A stretch of 5,591 nt of DNA. Source: DATDAW01 sp036524675. Lineage in GTDB: Bacteria > Verrucomicrobiota > Verrucomicrobiia > Chthoniobacterales > DASVRZ01. Position 1 is the first letter of the stretch. Each line of letters begins with the position of its first letter. Below, one piece after another: positions 1 through 5,465 of this stretch. The notes under the pieces are model-generated. The model was not told where the DNA came from and searched no databases. It saw only the letters and a list, made by a program, of their open reading frames with translations. Location: assembly GCA_036524675.1 (NCBI GenBank), contig DATDBU010000164.1, forward strand, positions 1 through 5,591, given 5' to 3'. A program made the position numbers and the translations under genes.

Positions 1-2
1 TG

Positions 3-128
3 CGTCCGGGGCGGGTCGAACCCCGCGCCAAAAAACGACGCCCAAAAAACTATCTTCTCCTCATGAAACCACGACACGAAATGGTCGTCCCCAATCACAG
101 AAACCGTCCCAAACCTGCCTTATCTTAG
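3..128 (+). CDS. IS4-type transposase, C-terminal end (5' part outside window)
   Basis: This frame is open from the left edge to a TAG at 126-128 and gives about 41 residues. The segment RPGRVEPRAKKRRPK, followed by NYLLLMKPRHEM, resembles the basic C-terminal tail of IS4-family DDE transposases, where an R-VEPRA-KRRPK-LL-KPR pattern is common. In these enzymes the catalytic DDE residues lie upstream, so they are outside the window, and whether the gene is intact cannot be judged. The remaining tail (NHRNRPKPALS) is not diagnostic. A group II intron begins 28 bases after the stop, in the same orientation, so the right end of the IS may have been the intron target. The family call is from recalled similarity, not a search. 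Confidence 0.6.
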   Translation, partial: RPGRVEPRAKKRRPKNYLLLMKPRHEMVVPNHRNRPKPALS

Positions 129-156
129 CGCCATTCGGGTCGTGCAGCATTTGTTG

Positions 157-910
157 GTGCGCCCGTGGAGGTGGCGTCAATGCGGGTGAGAGTCCCGCCG
201 GCGCAGTTAGACTGTTTGGCACCGAAGACCGCGTCAACTGCGTCGCCGTGAGGCGGGGTGGAGAGCAGACGTGGAGTCGAACAGTCAGGTCGCAATGAAG
301 ATGAACCACAATGATGAGCCTCGTAAAAGCTAGGACCGGCAGCGGAACTGCTCAACAAACAGTGAACGCCAGCGAGGGGAGCCCTGAACAACAGTCGGGG
401 GTTTCCCAATGGACCGGCGGGGTCTGCGTGGGCGACATGACTGGAAGTGACGTCAAGATAAGCGGGGATGCCTGTGGCAGTGAGGCGGGAGCCTCAACCG
501 GCGGCACAAGCCCCTCAAAAGGCAAGGTCGTCTGGGCTGACGCAGGAGTCGGAGGCATCCATAGTAGCGAGGACCTGATGCCGGACGTTTACGGGTTCGG
601 AGAAAGCATCGGCGAGCGAAGGGATGCCACTTGTTCCGCAGTGGAGAAGAGCAGGAAAGGACCCGGTGACGGCCCGCAAGGGCTACCAGCACCGGATAAA
701 GTTCGGAAACTGCAAATCACCCTGTATCGGAAGGCTAAATCCAAACCCGGGTATCGGTTTTGGAGTCTGTATGGAGAAGTGCAGAGAGAGGACGTGCTGC
801 GGGAAGCATGGAGGCGAGTAGCGGCCAACGGAGGCGTGGCAGGAGTGGATGGAGAGCGGATCGAAAACATCGCCGCCAGCCAGGAGACCGAATCAGCGTG
901 GCTGGAGAAG
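157..910 (+). mobile_element. Group II intron, 5' portion only (truncated)
   Basis: The intron begins with the consensus 5' end GTGCG at 157-161. It is followed by about 420 bases of GC-rich, stem-rich sequence typical of domains I-III, then by an intron-encoded reverse transcriptase/maturase start at 578. Homology to the maturase stops near 910, and no domain V or VI sequence was found further on, so this is a 5' remnant that cannot splice or move by itself. The 5' boundary is supported independently: the seven bases before it (150-156, TTTGTTG) are the exact complement of CAACAAA at 353-359, which lies in a hairpin loop about 196 bases into the intron, where EBS1 is expected. The right limit is approximate; 911-1050 cannot be assigned. 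Confidence 0.75.
347..363 (+). other. Candidate EBS1 loop of the group II intron, pairing with IBS1 at 150-156
   Basis: ACTG (347-350) and CAGT (360-363) form a short stem that presents the loop CTCAACAAA. Within the loop, CAACAAA (353-359) is perfectly complementary to TTTGTTG (150-156), the last seven bases of the 5' exon. In group II introns EBS1 lies in a terminal loop of domain I and pairs with IBS1 directly upstream of the splice site, so both position and pairing fit. No convincing EBS2 could be identified, and EBS3/IBS3 cannot be tested because the 3' exon is gone. Confidence 0.6.
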
Positions 911-1009
911 TGTTTTCCCAACTCGCAATCGGCGCGACGGTGTGTTTGGGTAACAAAAAGTAACAAATTCTTCGCCAGAACTGCACTCAGTCGCACTCTT
1001 ACGAGATAA
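578..1009 (+). pseudogene. ltrA: Group II intron reverse transcriptase/maturase, truncated after the N-terminus
   Basis: The frame encodes 143 residues against more than 400 for a complete intron-encoded protein. The block at residues 41-75, with KLQITLYRKAKSKP then YRFWSLYGEV, followed by VAANGGVAGVDG (81-92) and ETESAWLEK (103-111), is the characteristic N-terminus of one large group of bacterial intron reverse transcriptases (RT-0/RT-1 region). After residue 111 the resemblance fades into a tail ending FFARTALSRTLTR, so the palm with its YADD motif, the maturase X domain and any endonuclease domain are missing. The frame is open from 311, but the ATG at 578 is chosen because GAGGA (569-573) lies just upstream and because earlier codons fall in intron RNA structure. 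The product should be inactive. Confidence 0.75.
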
Positions 1010-1050
1010 TCTGAAATGCTCCGTAAATCGCTTGCTGTGAGGATCTTAGT
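911..1050. other. Unassigned stretch between intron remnant and tRNA terminator
   Basis: No gene, tRNA or clear repeat is visible here apart from the tail of the broken maturase frame. The stretch lies downstream of the tRNA-Glu fragment's 3' end and is therefore probably old chromosomal flank, scarred by the event that truncated the intron. Confidence 0.4.
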
Positions 1051-1052
1051 GG

Positions 1053-1079
1053 GAAAATCGCCACTTGAATGGGTGGCGA
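1053..1079 (-). terminator. Rho-independent terminator overlapping the tRNA-Glu 3' end
   Basis: On the minus strand, TCGCCAC (1079-1073) pairs perfectly with GTGGCGA (1064-1058) around an eight-base loop and is followed directly by TTTT (1057-1054). The 5' arm of the stem contains the CCA end of the tRNA fragment, so the terminator abuts the mature tRNA 3' end. This suggests that the sequence left of the fragment is the original downstream region of the tRNA-Glu gene. Confidence 0.6.
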
Positions 1080-1114
1080 CCCTAACGGGATTCGAACCCG
1101 TGTTACCAACCGTG
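1074..1114 (-). other. 3' half of tRNA-Glu: probable integration attachment site (att junction)
   Basis: Read on the minus strand, the sequence gives the end of an anticodon loop (CAC, 1114-1112), the 3' anticodon-stem strand GGTTG, variable loop GTAAC, a perfect 5-bp T-stem (ACGGG/CCCGT) enclosing TTCGAAT, acceptor strand TAGGGTC, discriminator G, and CCA (1076-1074). The CAC loop end, GTAAC variable loop and G discriminator match bacterial tRNA-Glu. Upstream of 1114 the expected loop and 5' half are missing: no CAACC strand or D-arm follows, only unrelated sequence. Tyrosine integrases commonly recombine within the anticodon loop and leave exactly such a half-tRNA at one junction, and an integrase gene starts 105 bases away. 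The 3' end points left, so the element lies to the right. Confidence 0.75.
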
Positions 1115-1152
1115 CTCCAGGGAAGAATCGCAAGTCGTTCATTTTCAATCCA

Positions 1153-1207
1153 TCTAAAACGTCTAAAACTTTAAAAACTTCCTTGTCTGTTCTTATTTTT
1201 GTTCTTA
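1153..1207. repeat. Two short direct-repeat pairs between att and integrase
   Basis: TCTAAAAC occurs at 1153-1160 and 1162-1169 (period 9), and TGTTCTTA occurs at 1188-1195 and 1200-1207 (period 12). The stretch is markedly AT-rich compared with its surroundings. Arm-type integrase or excisionase binding sites are often short direct repeats beside the core site, so that is a possible role. Eight-base repeats in AT-rich DNA can also arise by chance. Confidence 0.35.
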
Positions 1208-1218
1208 CTCTCCGATGA

Positions 1219-2439
1219 ATGGCTAGTGTTTGGAAGCATCCGAAAAGCAAGTATTGGAGCGTTTGTTATAGCCTCGCGGATGGACGTCGCGTCAAAGAGT
1301 CAGCGAAGCTCACGAGTCGTTCGATGGCAGACCGTGTGGCGAACGCGTTGGAAACGGAAGCGCGCGCTGGTTTGAGCGAGCGCGACGCCCGCACCCTCGC
1401 GGCGCGGTTGCACGAACGCTGCGGCTTGAGTGAGCCTCATGCGCGGAAAATGGTCGCGGCACTCTACGAACGGCTTGGCGGACGGAGTCTTGCTTCGTCT
1501 ACGGTGGAAGAATATTTCTCGCAATGGCTTGCGCGGAAAACCGCAGAAGTCGCTCCGGGAACCGCACGCAAGTATGGAGAGGTTTCCAGACATTTCCTCG
1601 CTTTCCTGGGCGCCGGCGCGCGACGCGATGTCGCTGCCATTACGGGTCGGGAGATTGCGGCCTTCCGCGATGACCTGGCGAAGCGTCTTTCTATTGGGAC
1701 CGTAAACAACGCCTTAAAGATCGTTCGCATCGTCTTTGCAGACGCGGTGAAAGCAAAACTGGTCAGCGAGAACGAGGCGGCAGCCGTCTCTGTGTTGAAA
1801 GCGAGTAGCGAACGGTCCGGCCGGCGGCCATTTAAAGAAACGGAACTACGTCGTTTGCTGGCAATCGCATCGCCGGAGTGGAGGGCCATGATTCTCACGG
1901 GTTTCTACGCCGGCGGTCAGCGCCTGGGGGATGTGGCGCGGCTGACATGGCAGAATGTGGACTTGGTGAATGGGGAAATTCGGTTTGTGACGCAGAAAAC
2001 GCGTCGGGTTCAAGTGATTCCGATTTACCCGGCCCTGCTCACCTGTTTGTCGGCCCTCTCCAGTACGGACGATCCAAAGGCACCCGTATTCCCCAAGGCG
2101 ATGGCTTTGGTTCACGCTTCGAAAGGAGGACGTGTTGGAGCGCTGAGCAACGAATTTCATGAGTTGCTGGTAGAGGCCGGGCTTGCATCACCTCATTCGC
2201 ACAAGCGCACCGGTGAAGGTCGCAGTGCTCGCCGAAAAATGGGAGAGCTTGGCTTTCATTCGCTCCGGCACACGTTCACCAGCTGGGCGAAAAGTGTGGG
2301 GATTGGCAATGCCATCGTTCAGGACATCGTCGGGCATGATTCAGCGGCCATCTCGGAACATTACACGACCATTGACGACGCCACGAAACGCACGGCTCTC
2401 GGCGCGCTTCCCGATCTCACTGCGCCATTGCAGCCGTAA
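1219..2439 (+). CDS. Tyrosine recombinase / site-specific integrase
   Basis: The 406-residue protein has the layout and length of island or prophage integrases. An N-terminal region (about 1-90) begins with a compact three-strand-like segment (SVWKHPKSKYWSVCYSLADG) that may be an arm-binding domain. A SAM-like core-binding domain spans about 94-180, and the catalytic domain about 203-395. All catalytic residues are visible: R235 in GGQRLGDVARL, K260 in the TQKTRR hairpin, H347 and R350 in HSLRHTF, H373 in GHDS, and nucleophile Y382 in SEHYTTID, so it should be active. It would recombine the element with the tRNA-Glu site whose 3' half lies 105 bases upstream. The ATG at 1219 is used because the overlapping ATG at 1215 stops after three codons; no clear ribosome site precedes it. 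The specific integrase subfamily is not recognised. Confidence 0.95.
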   Translation: MASVWKHPKSKYWSVCYSLADGRRVKESAKLTSRSMADRVANALETEARAGLSERDARTLAARLHERCGLSEPHARKMVAALYERLGGRSLASSTVEEYFSQWLARKTAEVAPGTARKYGEVSRHFLAFLGAGARRDVAAITGREIAAFRDDLAKRLSIGTVNNALKIVRIVFADAVKAKLVSENEAAAVSVLKASSERSGRRPFKETELRRLLAIASPEWRAMILTGFYAGGQRLGDVARLTWQNVDLVNGEIRFVTQKTRRVQVIPIYPALLTCLSALSSTDDPKAPVFPKAMALVHASKGGRVGALSNEFHELLVEAGLASPHSHKRTGEGRSARRKMGELGFHSLRHTFTSWAKSVGIGNAIVQDIVGHDSAAISEHYTTIDDATKRTALGALPDLTAPLQP

Positions 2440-2453
2440 ATTCAAACGGCCTC

Positions 2454-2489
2454 GACGAACGCATTGGTTCGAACTCGTCTGATTTTTTT
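2454..2489 (+). terminator. Possible rho-independent terminator after the integrase gene
   Basis: CGAAC (2456-2460) and GTTCG (2467-2471) can pair around a six-base loop; alternatively GACGA (2454-2458) pairs with TCGTC (2475-2479). A run of seven T residues follows at 2483-2489. The stems are short and the inner one is 11 bases from the T run, so termination would be weak. The location, 15 bases after the integrase stop, supports the call. Confidence 0.4.
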
Positions 2490-2879
2490 CTTGGAAGAAA
2501 TTAACCGAAAAGTCCGTCACTCTGTCATTGCGTTCCGTAAGGTGGTGCAAATCAATCGGTTACCTAGTGACGGGCCGTTCGACGTGCCTGTCATGAAGTA
2601 AAAGGGCGTCGATGGTGCAAACATAACCTTGCCAACACCGAAGGCGATGAACTAGAGGAGGGGCTGCCAACGGATCATGATTCTTTCAAAACGGGATTTT
2701 TTGGTTCGCGTTGTTACACATCCGCGATCAGGATCGAAGAAGGAAGCTCCTGAAAGGGCACCCCCTCCTCATGGCTTTTTGCCTACCTGGAGGCCCGCGA
2801 TTCCCAATGACATGAAGATCGAACCGTGCCGCCTTCGCCCATTCTGCCCCGCCCGCTTTTCCGCCCAACGAACCCAAAA
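2490..2879. other. Non-coding stretch upstream of the PEP-CTERM gene
   Basis: No convincing gene is seen on either strand. A 68-codon frame at 2677-2883 has an upstream AGGAGG-like run but a composition rich in P, R and K with no family resemblance, and it overlaps the next gene's start. A perfect 9-bp inverted repeat, GAGGAGGGG (2655-2663) and CCCCTCCTC (2762-2770), spans the middle. No confident promoter could be picked. Confidence 0.5.
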
Positions 2880-3626
2880 ATGAAGTCTAAAGCACTCACA
2901 CTACTTACGTCAGCACTCACCGCACTGACGCTTACACACCACGCAACCGCAGCTCTGTTCTCGGACGACTTCAACGACGGCACCATTGACTCTGGCTTGT
3001 GGCAGGCATCGACTCCCTTTGGCGATTCCTCCATCGCGGAGTCCGGCGGCAACGCGGTCTTTCTTGATCGAGGACGCCTGCTATCGCTCGCCAGCTTCCC
3101 TACCTCAATAGACCTTACCGGCCGCTTCACCATCACGGGCAACGTCCGCGACGAGTTTACAATTCTCACCCGAACCGACGGAACCTCCATCCACCCCTCT
3201 GCCGAATTCGATCTCGGTATCAGCTTTCGCTTCCAGATCCAGAACGACACCGGCAGCACCGCGAACAACGTCAAGATCGTTCATAACGGTTATCCCGGAG
3301 GATTGCCTACCCTTGCTCTCGGCACGTTTGGTCTTGCGCTCAACACTCCATACGACTTCCGCATTACAGACGACGGAACCAACTTAGCTCTCTACATCAA
3401 CGATTTGGTCACGCCATTTCTCACTGCCACTGATTCAACCGTGTTTGGTAATCGCCTCGGCATCTACAACCGCGAAGGATCGGGCGGCGGTAGCTCCATC
3501 AGTGATGGCAGCGTCACGCGTCTCGATTATGTGCAGGTCGTCCCAGAGCCATCAACAGCAGTCTTCGGGGCATTGTCTGCACTTGTTCTTTTTCTACGCC
3601 GAACCCGTGACAACCGAAGCGCCTAA
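2880..3626 (+). CDS. Secreted PEP-CTERM sorting-domain protein, concanavalin A/LamG-like body
   Basis: The 248-residue product starts with a signal peptide: MKSK, a hydrophobic Leu/Thr/Ala stretch to about residue 24, and an ATA-A cleavage context. A beta-rich body follows (DDFNDGTID at 29-37; ISFRFQIQND, PYDFRITDDG and NLALYIND at 114-175), reminiscent of jelly-roll glycan-binding folds. It ends with VPEPST (221-226), a hydrophobic segment (227-239) and the basic tail RRTRDNRSA. This is the PEP-CTERM signal, which is exported, cleaved and anchored or released by an exosortase in lineages that make exopolysaccharide. The ATG at 2880 is preferred over an in-frame ATG at 2826 because only the former puts the signal peptide at the N-terminus. 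No Shine-Dalgarno site is visible. The ligand and role are unknown, and no exosortase gene is in the window. Confidence 0.9.
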   Translation: MKSKALTLLTSALTALTLTHHATAALFSDDFNDGTIDSGLWQASTPFGDSSIAESGGNAVFLDRGRLLSLASFPTSIDLTGRFTITGNVRDEFTILTRTDGTSIHPSAEFDLGISFRFQIQNDTGSTANNVKIVHNGYPGGLPTLALGTFGLALNTPYDFRITDDGTNLALYINDLVTPFLTATDSTVFGNRLGIYNREGSGGGSSISDGSVTRLDYVQVVPEPSTAVFGALSALVLFLRRTRDNRSA

Positions 3627-3635
3627 CCTTGAAGA

Positions 3636-3664
3636 TTGCATTTCCGCGATAGCCCGGAATGCAA
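3636..3664 (+). terminator. Hairpin after the PEP-CTERM gene, possible terminator
   Basis: TTGCATT (3636-3642) plus CCG (3644-3646) pairs with CGGAATGCAA (3655-3664), giving a ten-pair stem with one bulged T and an eight-base loop, starting nine bases after the stop codon. There is no T run on either strand, so it may act as an mRNA-stabilising 3' end or a non-canonical terminator. Confidence 0.45.
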
Positions 3665-3777
3665 CCCTTATTGAACAAGTCCGGGTTTCGTCGCCAACCG
3701 TGGCTGGGAGGCTTATGCGGTTCCTATAATTTGAGACTGCACGGCCTTGTGAACCATTGCGCTTCGCCGACAGGCCC

Positions 3778-3795
3778 AGTCCAGACGTTTGGACT
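3778..3795. repeat. Small inverted repeat between two convergent genes
   Basis: AGTCCA (3778-3783) and TGGACT (3790-3795) form a perfect six-pair stem with a six-base loop. It lies downstream of both the plus-strand PEP-CTERM gene and the minus-strand gene starting at 4857, so it could help end either transcript, but no T run follows. The rest of 3665-3861 shows nothing recognisable. Confidence 0.3.
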
Positions 3796-3861
3796 ACCAT
3801 TTAAGTCCTGAAAAACTTCTTTTTCCGGCAATAGTGGCCATTTTTCATGGCCGGCGCATAG

Positions 3862-4857
3862 TCATCGGCTTTCTATTTCCTGTTCACGGGGAACGCGCCC
3901 TTGGCAGCCCTCCGATGATGATGAGCGCTGGACGTTTTTGGGAGCCTGCTTGGAGAATACCTCCGCAATTGTCCTTGGCTGGCGTTGTGGAATTGCTTTT
4001 TTTCGGCGGTTTTTATTCCCAATGGCGGCTGCTGCGTACTTAGCGCACGCCGAGAGCGATTTTTGGCCGCGGGCCTGGTAACCCAAGCAACCGGATTTCG
4101 CGAGGAACTTGTTAATCTGTTTTACCCTATGGCTCACTGCCGCCCTCGTTTCGTGAAAATACTCAGCTATCTCGGTCTGCGTTACGTTGCCTATGCTATC
4201 GGGATCCAGGAGCCACTGCTTTGCGAAGTAAAGTTGCATGACGGTTCGTCCCTCAAGGCCTTCTGAAAGCAAAAAGCACAAGTCTCCCTCCAGCTTTCTT
4301 AGACCGCTCACTTGATCTTGTCTTCTCTCAATCAACGTCCTAGCTGGCTCCAGCAACGCCGGATCATTTCCCAATAGCTCTTCCGGATCATCGGGCAGTG
4401 CCTCCAACAGCTTCGACAACATCTTGTGCGACTCCAGTTTGCTCAGCGCCTTGTTTAACGCCGGGTCCGGCGCGAGTTTCACTTCATGTTCTTCTAATAT
4501 CTCTTCGATCAAATTAGCGAGCCCTTGTTCCGCAAGAACATTTAGAAGAAATACTAATGTTTCGGCTTTCTGATTCTCCAGCGCTGCGCCAAAGAGGTAT
4601 TGGAGGCGACATTTCGCCCAGAGATCCATTACTCCATCGTGCCGCGCATTTCGCATAGCTCGGTACTTGGGTCGAAAAGTTTTCAAAAATACGGGAGACT
4701 CAAGTAACGCCTCTACGGAGGACTGAATTTTCGTGTTTTTCATCACCCCTCCGCCCACCGATAGCGCCGCAGAGTAATCCGCGCGGGCCTTCTCCAAAAC
4801 TTTCTCAGCCCCTGCCATGGGTGGCGGGATTATTTTGCTCAGTTCGCTCAGTTCCAT
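3862..4857 (-). CDS. Protein of unknown family with a helix-turn-helix segment
   Basis: The 331-residue protein is not recognised. Residues 1-200 are mostly helical and charged, with Leu-rich repeats of acidic character around 100-190 (NVLAEQGLANLIEEILEE, LSKLLEALPDDPEELLG). Residues about 204-255 contain a likely helix-turn-helix: an upstream helix, then VTQTEIAEYF as first helix and ETRAAVSHRVKQI as probable recognition helix, resembling sigma-4 or LuxR-type folds in general pattern. The tail (about 280-331) is basic and low in complexity. No membrane segment or signal peptide is seen. It is probably a DNA-binding regulator or a replication- or partition-type factor. It is transcribed away from the small winged-HTH gene at 5107. 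The ATG at 4857 gives the longest frame; another at codon 14 is possible, and neither has a clear ribosome site. Confidence 0.75.
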   Translation of the reverse strand: MELSELSKIIPPPMAGAEKVLEKARADYSAALSVGGGVMKNTKIQSSVEALLESPVFLKTFRPKYRAMRNARHDGVMDLWAKCRLQYLFGAALENQKAETLVFLLNVLAEQGLANLIEEILEEHEVKLAPDPALNKALSKLESHKMLSKLLEALPDDPEELLGNDPALLEPARTLIERRQDQVSGLRKLEGDLCFLLSEGLEGRTVMQLYFAKQWLLDPDSIGNVTQTEIAEYFHETRAAVSHRVKQINKFLAKSGCLGYQARGQKSLSACAKYAAAAIGNKNRRKKAIPQRQPRTIAEVFSKQAPKNVQRSSSSEGCQGRVPREQEIESR

Positions 4858-5106
4858 TCGTTTGGCCGCGGATAAACAAGGTCAAGGCTCCTGAAGGAAG
4901 TATCCTTATTGCGATGGTTTGCAACGAAAAACCACGACCAACTATGAGCCGCCAGTGAAAGAAAGGTGAAAGCGCGGCTTTGTGGATCATAATGGGATCC
5001 TCAGATTCTCGACTTTCGGGCGAGCTCAGTCGGAAAGGGTCTATTGATCCAAAGGTGCAAAAGCCCGTTTGAGCTTTTGGCCCATTTGACACCGCGCAGA
5101 GTGTAT
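4858..5106. promoter_or_regulatory. Divergent intergenic region between two DNA-binding protein genes
   Basis: This 249-base stretch must hold the start signals for the minus-strand gene at 4857 and the plus-strand gene at 5107. A perfect seven-pair hairpin, CAAAAGC (5058-5064) with GCTTTTG (5073-5079), lies 27 bases before the ATG at 5107 and could be an operator or a leader structure. AAGGA/TCCTT around AGTA (near 4896-4909) and two copies of GTGAAAG (near 4954-4971) are further small symmetric or repeated elements. No consensus -35/-10 pair was convincing on either strand. Confidence 0.4.
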
Positions 5107-5424
5107 ATGGCAAAAGCATTCAAAACCTTCGCTATTATTGAGCCTATTCAGCCCGTCAATACTGTGCCGCCCATCAGTCTTGATGTGTTCCTCGAAAAGA
5201 CCGGTTTGGCTCGCTCGACCGCCTACCGGTACGAAAAGCAGGGCTGGCTTAAGACGCACATTATTTCCAATCGCCGTTTCCTGCTTGCTGAGGACGTGGC
5301 GGAATTCAACCGCCGTCTTAAGGCGGGGGAATTCGCTGTCGACGTGATGCCGAATCCGCACGCCCGCGGGAGGGCAAAGGCGGCGGAGCGCGGAGTTGTC
5401 GGTCCGGAGGATGCGCGCAAATAA
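5107..5424 (+). CDS. Small winged helix-turn-helix DNA-binding protein
   Basis: The 105-residue protein has one compact domain. ISLDVFLEKTGLARSTAYRYEKQGWL (from residue 23) has the first helix, turn and recognition helix of MerR/AlpA/excisionase-type folds; the wing is KTHIISNRRFLL (49-60), and AEDVAEFNRRLKAGEF (61-76) is the helix that usually follows. A basic tail ends GPEDARK. It could be a regulator or a recombination directionality factor for the integrase at 1219, but the distance from it and the adjacent tape-measure-like gene make a role in controlling the downstream gene equally likely. The ATG at 5107 is preferred to an in-frame TTG at 5044 because the latter adds 21 residues without domain character and would place the 5058-5079 hairpin inside the gene. 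Confidence 0.8.
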   Translation: MAKAFKTFAIIEPIQPVNTVPPISLDVFLEKTGLARSTAYRYEKQGWLKTHIISNRRFLLAEDVAEFNRRLKAGEFAVDVMPNPHARGRAKAAERGVVGPEDARK

Positions 5425-5465
5425 CTGAAGTCACACTCGCCCAAAGTTTTCAACACGCTATCTCG

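Noticed and set aside
61..309. Minus-strand 82-codon frame across the IS end and intron start
   Set aside because: It crosses the well-supported 5' boundary of the group II intron and opposes the transposase tail, and its composition is not protein-like.
911..1050. Remaining group II intron domains V and VI
   Set aside because: No domain V hairpin with its conserved AGC catalytic triad and GAAA-type loop could be found here or further right.
999..1250. Minus-strand 83-codon frame
   Set aside because: It reads through the tRNA-Glu fragment and its terminator and overlaps the integrase start; a typical spurious frame over a tRNA.
2461..2480. GGTTCGAACTC resembling a tRNA T-loop
   Set aside because: The bases on either side do not form a T-stem or acceptor strand, and the sequence is better explained as part of the hairpin after the integrase.
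2677..2883. 68-codon frame with a GGAGG-like run upstream
   Set aside because: The spacing to the ATG is too long, the product has no family resemblance, and the frame ends inside the start codon region of the PEP-CTERM gene.
3594..3800. Minus-strand 68-codon frame between the PEP-CTERM gene and the next gene
   Set aside because: It overlaps two hairpins and the PEP-CTERM C-terminus, and shows no domain or ribosome site.
5044..5106. TTG at 5044 as start of the winged-HTH gene
   Set aside because: It adds 21 residues with no domain character; the ATG at 5107 matches the domain start better. A purine-rich GGAAAGGG before 5044 leaves a small doubt.
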